Shown: one piece after another, positions 36,144 through 42,752 of the stretch | Layout: the number at the start of each line of letters is the position of its first letter | Position numbering within the stretch: position 1 is the first letter of the stretch | Source of the DNA: Corallococcus coralloides DSM 2259 | Lineage (GTDB): Bacteria; Myxococcota; Myxococcia; Myxococcales; Myxococcaceae | Assembly (NCBI RefSeq): GCF_000255295.1 | Contig: NC_017030.1 | Location: 4,898,001-4,962,000 of the forward strand | DNA length: 64,000 nt | Direction of reading: 5' to 3' | The notes under the pieces: generated by a model | The model's database searches: none | What the model saw: only the letters and a program-made list of their open reading frames with translations | Told to the model about the DNA's origin: nothing | Translations under genes and position numbers: made by a program

Positions 36144-36398
36144 GAGGCACCTCGGGAATGAGTGGCACCACTGCGGCTGAAGGCTGTCGACGAGACGAAG
36201 ACAGCCCGGCGCATGCTCGCCTGGAACCCAATGACAGATCAAACCCTGCTCCTGGAGTCGGTGAGGACACCGATCCAGGAGCAGGGACCGCAACGCCTAT
36301 CAGCCCTGGGCCTGGTCGGCGGGGGTCCGGCAGACGGCTTCCGCGTCGTCAGCCTGGGCGGGCGCGGGCTGCTGCGCGGACGCCTGCGGCTCGGACGG
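36135..36398. repeat. Direct repeat copy 2 in the cysteine-rich gene array
   Basis: Partner of 35681-35942, covering the start and leader of gene 2, the terminator of gene 3 and the 3' end of gene 3. Confidence 0.9.
36244..36286 (-). terminator. Terminator of cysteine-rich gene 3
   Basis: CCCTGCTCCTGG pairs perfectly with CCAGGAGCAGGG, with the inner CGGT/ACCG retained. Compared with 35791-35833, one T-A pair has become C-G on both arms, a compensatory change. Confidence 0.85.
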
Positions 36399-36584
36399 GG
36401 CGATCATGAGGTCGCTGCAGATGCCGTAAGCGCCGCACGTGGTGGTCCGGCCATTGTAACAGAGCAGGCTGCAGGAGCTGGTGGGCTGGCACTGCTCGGC
36501 ACAGTCCGGGGGGATGGCGCTTGCGGTCAGCGGGAAGAGGAAGGAACCAACGGCGCCGACGAGAAGGGTCTTGATGAGTTTCAT
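36300..36584 (-). CDS. Small secreted seven-cysteine protein 3
   Basis: 94 aa, the most upstream of the three. The signal peptide (MKLIKTLLVGAVGSFLFPLTASA) differs from the other two, but the mature part has the same seven-cysteine plan (C-x3-C-x5-C-x3-C-x7-C-x5-C and AVCR) and the same tail as protein 2. An AGGAG ribosome site precedes ATG 36584. Because its leader is unlike that of genes 1 and 2, it may be separately regulated. It is divergent from dnaE2, with 286 bases between. Confidence 0.8.
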   Translation of the reverse strand: MKLIKTLLVGAVGSFLFPLTASAIPPDCAEQCQPTSSCSLLCYNGRTTTCGAYGICSDLMIAPSEPQASAQQPAPAQADDAEAVCRTPADQAQG

Positions 36585-36815
36585 GGTGGAACTCCTGGCT
36601 GCATGGGTTGAACGGCGTCCGGCAGGAATTCATACGAAAACCAACAGCCGTTCTGGTTGTGGTTGGGCGCAAAAACAGTCCAAGAACGGAAATGATGGAA
36701 ATATGCGCCATTGCCGAAGGCAATGACGCGGCGCCCTTCTGATGACAGCTCAAGGCCGGGATGGGGGCCTGTCTTCACTCCGCGCATCTGGAACAACCCA
36801 TGAAGTCGCCCTCTT

Positions 36816-36832
36816 GCTGAACGCAGATCCAA
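36816..36832 (+). promoter_or_regulatory. LexA-like box, distal, upstream of dnaE2
   Basis: GCTGAACGCAGATCCAA matches the reverse complement of CTRHAMRYBYGTTCAGS (Myxococcus LexA consensus as I recall it) at about 13 of 17 positions, with the CTGAAC half-site intact. Confidence 0.4.
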
Positions 36833-36839
36833 TCTAGCG

Positions 36840-36856
36840 CCTGAACGCCCGCTCAG
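36840..36856 (+). promoter_or_regulatory. LexA-like box, proximal, upstream of dnaE2
   Basis: CCTGAACGCCCGCTCAG matches the same consensus at 15 of 17 positions and ends 14 bases before the dnaE2 start. It is spaced 24 bases from the distal box, so LexA dimers could sit side by side and block the start region. Confidence 0.6.
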
Positions 36857-36870
36857 TATCTTGATCAGGC

Positions 36871-39800
36871 GTGAGCTACGCCGAGCTGGTCTGCCGGTCC
36901 CACTTCTCCTTCCTGCACGGCGCCTCCCATCCGGAGGAGCTGGTGGCCACCGCGGCCCGGCTGGGGCTGTCCGCGCTGGCGCTGACGGATCGGGACGGGC
37001 TCTACGGCGTGGTGAAGGCGCACCTGGCGGCGAAGGAGCACGGCGTGAAGCTGCTCCTGGGCGCGGAGCTGACGCTGGAGGACGGCCCGCCGGTGGTGGT
37101 GTACGCGCGGGACGCCACCGGGTACTCGAACCTGTGCCGGCTGGTGTCCCACGGCCGGATGACGCACCCCAAGGGGGAGGCGGGCGTGCCCTGGCGCAAG
37201 GTGGCGGAGCACGCGTCGGGGCTGCTCGCGCTGCTCCCGGCGCCCGCGTCGCTGGAGGCGGTGGCCCCGCTGGCGGAGGCGTTTCCCGGCGGCTTCCACG
37301 TGGGCCTGAGCCGCTCGCTGTCCGCAGGGGACGCGGCCCGGGAGGCGCGAGCGGAAGCGCTGGCCCGCGCGCTGGGCGCGCCGCTGGTGGTCCACAACGA
37401 CGTGCACACGCACCACCGCGACCGGCAGGTGCTCCAGGACGTGCTCACGGCCATCCGGCACGGGGTGACGGTGGATCAGGCGGGCACGCGGCTGTTCCCG
37501 AACGCGGAGCGGACGCTGAAGTCCCCCGGGGACATGGCCCGGCTGTTCGCGGACCGGCCGGAGGCGCTGGCGCGCACGGTGGAGCTGGCGTCGCGGTGCG
37601 AGGCGTCCCTGGACGCGCTGCACTACCGCTTCCCGGAGGAGGACCTGCCGCAAGGCCGCACGGCGGACGAACACCTGCGAGCGCTCACGGAGGCGGGCCT
37701 GCGCACGCGCTATCCCGGGGGCGTGCCGCCCGCGGTGACGAAGCAGATCGACCACGAGCTGAGGCTCATCGCGGCGCTGGACTTCGCGGGGTACTTCCTG
37801 TCGCTGTGGGACATCGTGATGTTCGCGCGGGGGCGGGGCATCCTGTGCCAGGGACGGGGCAGCGCGGCGAACTCGGCGGTCTGCTACGCGCTGGGCATCA
37901 CGGCCATTGATCCGGTGCGGATGGGGCTCTTGTTCGAGCGCTTCCTCAGCATGGAGCGCAAGGAGCCGCCGGACATCGACGTGGACTTCGAGCACGAGCG
38001 GCGCGAGGAGGTGCTCCAGTACGTCTACGAGAAGCACGGCCGCCGGCACGCGGGAATGGTGTGCGAGGTCATCTGCTACCGGGGGCGGCTCGCGCTGCGC
38101 GAGGCGGGCAAGGCGCTGGGGCTGTCGTTGGATCAGGTGGACCGGCTGTCGCGGGTCGCGTCGTCGCACGGCTTCCAGGTGACGCCGGACGTGCTTCAAG
38201 AAGCGGGGCTGTCACCGACGGACGGGCGGGTGCTGCGGACGCTGTCGGTGGCGAAGGAGCTGGAGGGCGTGCCCCGGCACCTGTCCATCCACGTGGGCGG
38301 CTTCGTGATGACGCGCGAGCCGCTGGTGGACCTGGTGCCGGTGGAGAACGCGGCGATGCCGGGCCGCACGGTCATCCAGTGGGAGAAGGATGACATCAAC
38401 GCGGTGGGCCTCTTGAAGGTGGACCTGCTGGCGCTGGGCATGTTGACGGCGCTGTCGCGCTGCTTCGCCCTGATCCACAAGCACTACGGCCGCGAGCTGT
38501 CCCTGGCCACGGTGCCGCCGGAGGACCCGAAGGTCTACGACATGCTGTGCAACGCGGACACGGTGGGCGTGTTCCAGATTGAGAGCCGCGCGCAGATGAA
38601 CATGCTGCCGCGGCTGCAGCCCCGGGAGTTCTACGACCTGGTGGTGCAGATCGCCCTCATCCGGCCGGGGCCCATCGTGGGCAACATGGTGCACCCGTAC
38701 CTGCGAAGGCGGCACGGCCAGGAGCCGGTGACGTACCCCAGCGACGAGGTGCGCGGCATCCTCCAGAAGACGCTGGGCGTGCCGCTCTTCCAGGAGCAGG
38801 CGATGCGGCTCGCGATGGTGGCGGCGGGCTTCAGCGCGGGAGAGGCGGACGGCCTGCGGCGGGCGTTGAGCCACAAGCAGGCGGAGGCGCGCATCCTCCC
38901 GTACCGGGGCCGCTTCGTGGAGGGCTGCGAGGCGAAGGGCTACACGCGAAAGCAGGCGGAGGAGTGGTTCGACCACTTCCGGGGGTTCGCGCACTACGGG
39001 TTCCCGGAGAGCCACTCCGCGAGCTTCGCGTTGATTGCCTATGCGTCCAGCTGGCTGAAGTGCCACTACCCGGCGGCCTTCACGGCGGCGCTGCTCAATT
39101 CCCAGCCCATGGGGTTCTACGCGCCGCACACGCTGGTGGCGGACGTGCAGCGGCACGGCGTGGAGGTGCGGCCTGTGGACGTGCGCCGCTCGAGCTGGGA
39201 CTGCACGTTGGAGGATGGGGCGGTGCGGCTGGGGTTGAGGATGGTGCGGGGGCTGGGCGAGTCCTCGGGCCGGGCGGTGGAGACCGCGAGGCGGGGGGAC
39301 TACACGAGCGTGGGAGACCTAGCACGGCGGGCGCGCATTCCCCGGCATGAACTGACGCGGCTGGCGTTGTCAGGGGCGCTGGCGTCGCTGTGCGGGGCGC
39401 GGAGGCAGGCGCTGTGGGAGATCCAGGCGCTGGGGCCGCTGGACTCGGACGACCTGTTCTTCGGCATGCCCATGGATGGTACGGCGGTGCAATTGCCGCC
39501 CATGGGCGTCCAGGAGCGGGTGGTGGCGGATTACGACACGGTGGGGCTGTCGCTGGAGAAGCACCCGCTGGAGCTGCTCCGGCCCACGTTGAAGCGGATG
39601 GGGGCGGTGACGGCGGAGGGACTGAAGCGGGTGTCGGCGGGGCGGCCGGTGAAGGTGGGCGGGATGATGATCTGCCGGCAGATGCCGCCCACGGCGAAGG
39701 GGATCTGCTTCATCTCGCTGGAGGACGAGACGGGGATCGCCAACCTGGTGGTGCCCTCGGAGGTGTATGCGCGCTGCAGGCAGGAGATCCACGGCGCGCT

Positions 39801-39885
39801 GTTCCTCGTGGGGGAGGGGATGCTGGAGCGCTCGGGGAAGGTGACGAACGTGAAGACGCGCAGCGTGGTGTCCGTGCGGCAGTGA
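36871..39885 (+). CDS. dnaE2: Error-prone DNA polymerase DnaE2
   Basis: 1004 aa C-family polymerase. The order is an N-terminal PHP domain (CRSHFSFLHGASHPEELV), palm with the catalytic carboxylates in PPDIDVDFEHE, fingers and thumb, and a C-terminal OB-fold region. The length and lack of a long C-terminal tail fit DnaE2 rather than the replicative DnaE1 (about 1160-1200 aa). The start is GTG 36871, before which two LexA-like boxes lie. DnaE2 acts with ImuA and ImuB in damage-induced mutagenesis. In most genomes the three genes are together; here imuA-imuB lies 15.8 kb upstream. Confidence 0.96.
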   Translation: MSYAELVCRSHFSFLHGASHPEELVATAARLGLSALALTDRDGLYGVVKAHLAAKEHGVKLLLGAELTLEDGPPVVVYARDATGYSNLCRLVSHGRMTHPKGEAGVPWRKVAEHASGLLALLPAPASLEAVAPLAEAFPGGFHVGLSRSLSAGDAAREARAEALARALGAPLVVHNDVHTHHRDRQVLQDVLTAIRHGVTVDQAGTRLFPNAERTLKSPGDMARLFADRPEALARTVELASRCEASLDALHYRFPEEDLPQGRTADEHLRALTEAGLRTRYPGGVPPAVTKQIDHELRLIAALDFAGYFLSLWDIVMFARGRGILCQGRGSAANSAVCYALGITAIDPVRMGLLFERFLSMERKEPPDIDVDFEHERREEVLQYVYEKHGRRHAGMVCEVICYRGRLALREAGKALGLSLDQVDRLSRVASSHGFQVTPDVLQEAGLSPTDGRVLRTLSVAKELEGVPRHLSIHVGGFVMTREPLVDLVPVENAAMPGRTVIQWEKDDINAVGLLKVDLLALGMLTALSRCFALIHKHYGRELSLATVPPEDPKVYDMLCNADTVGVFQIESRAQMNMLPRLQPREFYDLVVQIALIRPGPIVGNMVHPYLRRRHGQEPVTYPSDEVRGILQKTLGVPLFQEQAMRLAMVAAGFSAGEADGLRRALSHKQAEARILPYRGRFVEGCEAKGYTRKQAEEWFDHFRGFAHYGFPESHSASFALIAYASSWLKCHYPAAFTAALLNSQPMGFYAPHTLVADVQRHGVEVRPVDVRRSSWDCTLEDGAVRLGLRMVRGLGESSGRAVETARRGDYTSVGDLARRARIPRHELTRLALSGALASLCGARRQALWEIQALGPLDSDDLFFGMPMDGTAVQLPPMGVQERVVADYDTVGLSLEKHPLELLRPTLKRMGAVTAEGLKRVSAGRPVKVGGMMICRQMPPTAKGICFISLEDETGIANLVVPSEVYARCRQEIHGALFLVGEGMLERSGKVTNVKTRSVVSVRQ
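39867..39885 (+). repeat. dnaE2 3' end, copy 1 of a short flanking repeat
   Basis: GGTGTCCGTGCGGCAGTGA covers the last codons and stop of dnaE2. It recurs with one mismatch at 40447-40465, beyond the lipoprotein gene. Confidence 0.55.
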
Positions 39886-39890
39886 CGTCC

Positions 39891-40400
39891 TCACTCCGCG
39901 TCAGGCTGCTCCATGGGCCGGGACACCCGGAGCGTCGTGGTGGCGGGAGGCGTTGGATGCCTCGGATTGAGCGTGACGGTCAGATCGAGGCAGTCAGCCT
40001 CCTGAGCGCCTCTGCGGCGGTAATTGAACAGGGGAAAGGCGACATCCGCCTCCAACCAGGTTCCGGGCTCCAGCGTCATGAGCTCTTCTGGAACCCTTCG
40101 AGGAGGAACCCCAAATATCTCGATCGACACCGGGGAGGGTGAGTCGCAGTCATGGACCTCGGTCACCTGCAGGACCTGGTTCTCGACGAGTCGTCGGTCC
40201 ACGGTGATGGCTCCTTCTTCGGCGCCCACCAGGATGCGCCCGGAGAAGGTTGAACCGTCGTAGTGCGGAGACTGGAACTTGATGATCGCACGAGGGGCGG
40301 AGGCGGTTGGGGATGGCGGCTGAGGAGGGACGGCACGGCACCCGGGCCCCAGAATCAGCAGCGTCGCGAAGACCATCCGACCGGAGTGGAGCATCTGCAC
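39891..40400 (-). CDS. Hypothetical lipoprotein, 169 aa
   Basis: The GTG at 40400 is preferred because AAGGAG lies seven bases upstream; the ATG at 40394 is the alternative. The signal ends at ILGPGC. The rest has no family I recognise: a Pro-rich spacer, then a compact beta-rich domain (IIKFQSPHYDGSTFSGRI to DLTVTLNPRH) with one more cysteine pair. It faces dnaE2, with five bases between the two stops. The region from the dnaE2 tail to just past this gene is flanked by a 19-base direct repeat. Confidence 0.72.
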   Translation of the reverse strand: MQMLHSGRMVFATLLILGPGCRAVPPQPPSPTASAPRAIIKFQSPHYDGSTFSGRILVGAEEGAITVDRRLVENQVLQVTEVHDCDSPSPVSIEIFGVPPRRVPEELMTLEPGTWLEADVAFPLFNYRRRGAQEADCLDLTVTLNPRHPTPPATTTLRVSRPMEQPDAE

Positions 40401-40446
40401 GTGAGCTCTCCTTCGTTGCTGGGGACGCCATCCCTGGAGCAAACGG

Positions 40447-40465
40447 GGTGTCCCTGCGGCAGTGA
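40447..40465 (+). repeat. dnaE2 3' end-like sequence, copy 2
   Basis: GGTGTCCCTGCGGCAGTGA matches 39867-39885 at 18 of 19 positions. It lies outside any gene, upstream of the lipoprotein start. Confidence 0.55.
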
Positions 40466-40624
40466 GACGTAGGAACACCGCGCTACATCTGCACGTCTGT
40501 TCCCGTGATCCATTGGTGAGGGGGCGGGAGGACCCACGGGGGCATGGAACAACCCGTATTGCTAGCGATATAGGTTGCTTCTGTCTGGAGTGTAGTAGCG
40601 TGGATCAGAACGGGAGGGTACTCA

Positions 40625-41380
40625 GTGCGCAACAGTCTTCGGTGGTTGGGGTCGCTGCTCGATCGCGTGGGCCTGTCTGAAGTGGTGGAGGAGGCGAGCG
40701 ATTGGGTGCGGTACTACGCGCAGGGCAAGCCGCCTGTGAGCGAGCCCGCGCCGACCCGCGTCTCCCGTCCGGTGCACTCCGAGGCTCCGCGCGCGTCCGT
40801 GCATGAGGTGATTCAGTCCCTGCGCAACGCGATTCCGGAGCGCCAGGTGGACGCGACGGTGGTGGAGGTCCCCTTCGAGGGCCGCATGGAGCTGGCGCCC
40901 GCCGCCCGCCGCAAGACGGCGCCCAAGGCGAAGAAGGCCGCGAGCAAGAAGAGCGCGGCGAAGAAGGCTCCCGCCGCGAAGAAGGCGGCGCCCGCGAAGA
41001 AGAAGAGCGCGGCGAAGAAGGCCCCCGCCGCGAAGAAGGCGGCCACGTCCGGCGCCGCGAGCGAGGACGCGGTGTCGGTGCTGGAGACCGCGCTGCGCGG
41101 CCACGCGCGCCAGAAGGACCTGGTCTCCGCGGGCAAGGAGAAGGACCAGCTCCTGCGCTCGCTGATCCCGCTCTACCTGGCCAAGTCGCTGGACGTGGAG
41201 GTGACGTCCGGAACGACGTCGCGCTTCTGGAGCGGGCTGGGCGTGACGTACGCCGCGCCGAACGCGGCCAAGGCGCTGCGCCTGCACGCCGGCTACGCCC
41301 AGGACACCAAGAAGGGCAAGGCCATCACCGCCAAGGGCATCCGTTACGTGGAAGACGCCCTCGCGCAGGCCGCGAAGTAG
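40625..41380 (+). CDS. Lys/Ala-rich histone-H1-like protein, 251 aa
   Basis: Start GTG 40625 after GGGAGGG. The first 90 residues are a short alpha-helical domain. Residues about 96-138 are a KKAPAAKKAA type repeat very rich in lysine, as in histone H1 C-terminal tails and bacterial H1-like proteins, which bind DNA without sequence preference. The last 100 residues (from about 145) form another domain that I do not recognise, ending YVEDALAQAAK. Unusually, the basic tract is internal rather than terminal. It probably binds the nucleoid. Other proteins with such tracts exist in myxobacteria, but I cannot assign this one to a named member. Confidence 0.82.
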   Translation: MRNSLRWLGSLLDRVGLSEVVEEASDWVRYYAQGKPPVSEPAPTRVSRPVHSEAPRASVHEVIQSLRNAIPERQVDATVVEVPFEGRMELAPAARRKTAPKAKKAASKKSAAKKAPAAKKAAPAKKKSAAKKAPAAKKAATSGAASEDAVSVLETALRGHARQKDLVSAGKEKDQLLRSLIPLYLAKSLDVEVTSGTTSRFWSGLGVTYAAPNAAKALRLHAGYAQDTKKGKAITAKGIRYVEDALAQAAK

Positions 41381-41395
41381 CTCCTGCCGGACCTG

Positions 41396-42193
41396 ATGCC
41401 GCGTCTTCCTTCATCCAGACGCGGCACGACTCAAATCGCTCTCGGCGTCTTTGTCTGGACGTTGTTCTCCTGCTCGGGAACGAAACGCTATTATCTGAGT
41501 GAGGAGCTACGCAGGAGGGAGGACAACTCCTTTCTCTCCATTGCTCCAGGACCATGGCCAGATGTGCCCTCGGTCATCGAGGACGTGGCGCACGTTCCCG
41601 ATGACCTGGTTCTGAGCACCTTGTCCTCGCTCATGGGGCTTCCGGGGGCAGCGGATGCCTGTGACGCGTCGACGGGTCGTCCGCGGGCGGATGCCACCGA
41701 GTACTGCGTCGCGCTCTATCGAACGCCCAGGGACTGGCGCGTCTCCTGGCCCGTGCGCAGTGCATCAGGCGCATCGAAAACCTGTTGGCCGCCGTTCGGT
41801 GGCGTGGATGACGCGGACTTTGGCGATGACCTGCCTGTCTTCGGCTACGCGCACAACCATCCGTGCGGCACAGGGGCAAGCAGCCAGGATCTTGAGAGCT
41901 GGCCTCGATTGAAGGCGGGAGAGGAAGGCTGGGTGCTGGTCGCGTATGCCGCCACCCCCAGTGGTCGCCTTGCCCGTGACTCTCGTGGAGAGCCCATTCC
42001 CGCGTGGGGGTGGCTTGCCACCGGGCCTCGGAGCGCGCCGCGTTTCTACAAGTGGAACCAGTCTGGGGCGGTGTTCCGCTGGACGGGCCGCGAAACAGGA
42101 TGGACCTTCCAGGCGACGTGCCATCCTGCTTCTTCCAACATTCTCCGTCGCAGTGGAGTGATGCCGAAATGTACTCCCGACCTGATCTGGTAG
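41396..42193 (+). CDS. Lipoprotein with JAMM/RadC-like HNHP motif
   Basis: 265 aa. A long basic N-region and hydrophobic stretch lead to a lipobox-like LFSC (Cys26). The middle has PVFGYAHNHPCGTGASSQD: His153-x-His155-Pro then Ser and Asp165, the metal-binding pattern of JAMM/MPN+ metallopeptidases and RadC proteins, with one residue fewer between His and Asp. The rest is rich in Trp and Cys, as in secreted proteins. This suggests a zinc-dependent hydrolase at the cell surface, but the upstream catalytic Glu could not be placed. It begins 15 bases after the histone-like gene. The ribosome site is poor, so the exact start is uncertain. Confidence 0.7.
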   Translation: MPRLPSSRRGTTQIALGVFVWTLFSCSGTKRYYLSEELRRREDNSFLSIAPGPWPDVPSVIEDVAHVPDDLVLSTLSSLMGLPGAADACDASTGRPRADATEYCVALYRTPRDWRVSWPVRSASGASKTCWPPFGGVDDADFGDDLPVFGYAHNHPCGTGASSQDLESWPRLKAGEEGWVLVAYAATPSGRLARDSRGEPIPAWGWLATGPRSAPRFYKWNQSGAVFRWTGRETGWTFQATCHPASSNILRRSGVMPKCTPDLIW

Positions 42194-42236
42194 CGGCCCG
42201 GGTACGGCTCCCCATCTCATCCGGAGCGCTCCCGTG

Positions 42237-42689
42237 ATGCTTCGTTCCATGCTGGTGGTGTTGGCCGCACTGCTCGCGGATGCGGGAACACCTTCGCCAG
42301 CTCAGAAGGGACTCAAGCCGGATGCGGGGAGCCCTGCGCTGCCTCGTCCCGTCGCTGCATTGGACGCAGGGACGTCCTCCTTTGAGTGGCCGGAGGACGT
42401 GGATCCCATGGCGACGCTGGATGGACCTGCCATCCTGGCGTCCCATGCGGCCCTTCAGGATGTCGTGAGCCGTTTTCCCAAGGCGCGCCGGAATGAATGC
42501 ATCTTCACGGCGCGAGCCCTGGAGGTCGTCGTCGGCAAGGGGAAGGGCGTCTACATCGTCCGGGTGAACCGGCGTGTCGACCACTGCGAGGGAATCGGAC
42601 CTGGTGGCAACTTCGAGCTCGACTGGTTCGAACTCTATGCCGTCTCGCCCGAGGGCCGGATCATCGAGCGTTATCAGTACGCGCCTTGA
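42237..42689 (+). CDS. Hypothetical secreted protein, 150 aa
   Basis: Start ATG 42237, or the GTG directly before it at 42234. A signal peptide (MLRSMLVVLAALLADAG) precedes a Pro/Lys-rich linker and a small C-terminal domain with two cysteines, where YIVRVNRRVDHCEG and FELDWFELYAV look like beta strands. I recognise no family. It lies 43 bases after the HNHP lipoprotein on the same strand and ends at a shared bidirectional terminator, so the two may be co-expressed. Confidence 0.72.
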   Translation: MLRSMLVVLAALLADAGTPSPAQKGLKPDAGSPALPRPVAALDAGTSSFEWPEDVDPMATLDGPAILASHAALQDVVSRFPKARRNECIFTARALEVVVGKGKGVYIVRVNRRVDHCEGIGPGGNFELDWFELYAVSPEGRIIERYQYAP

Positions 42690-42696
42690 AAAGGAC

Positions 42697-42734
42697 CACG
42701 GGCGCTCCCGGGACGAACCCCGGGAGCGCCCGTG
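42697..42734. terminator. Strong bidirectional terminator
   Basis: A perfect 16-bp stem (CACGGGCGCTCCCGGG at 42697 with its complement at 42719-42734) encloses a 6-base loop between two convergent genes. Confidence 0.88.
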
Positions 42735-42752
42735 TTGTGTGACGTCAGGGCT

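Noticed and set aside
35417-36584. Possible lasso or lanthipeptide precursors
   Set aside because: The proteins have ordinary Sec-type signal peptides and no maturation, cyclase or transporter genes nearby.
36162-36611. Plus-strand open frame over the cysteine-rich genes
   Set aside because: It is opposite three genes with clear signals and covarying terminators, and it has no ribosome site or motif.
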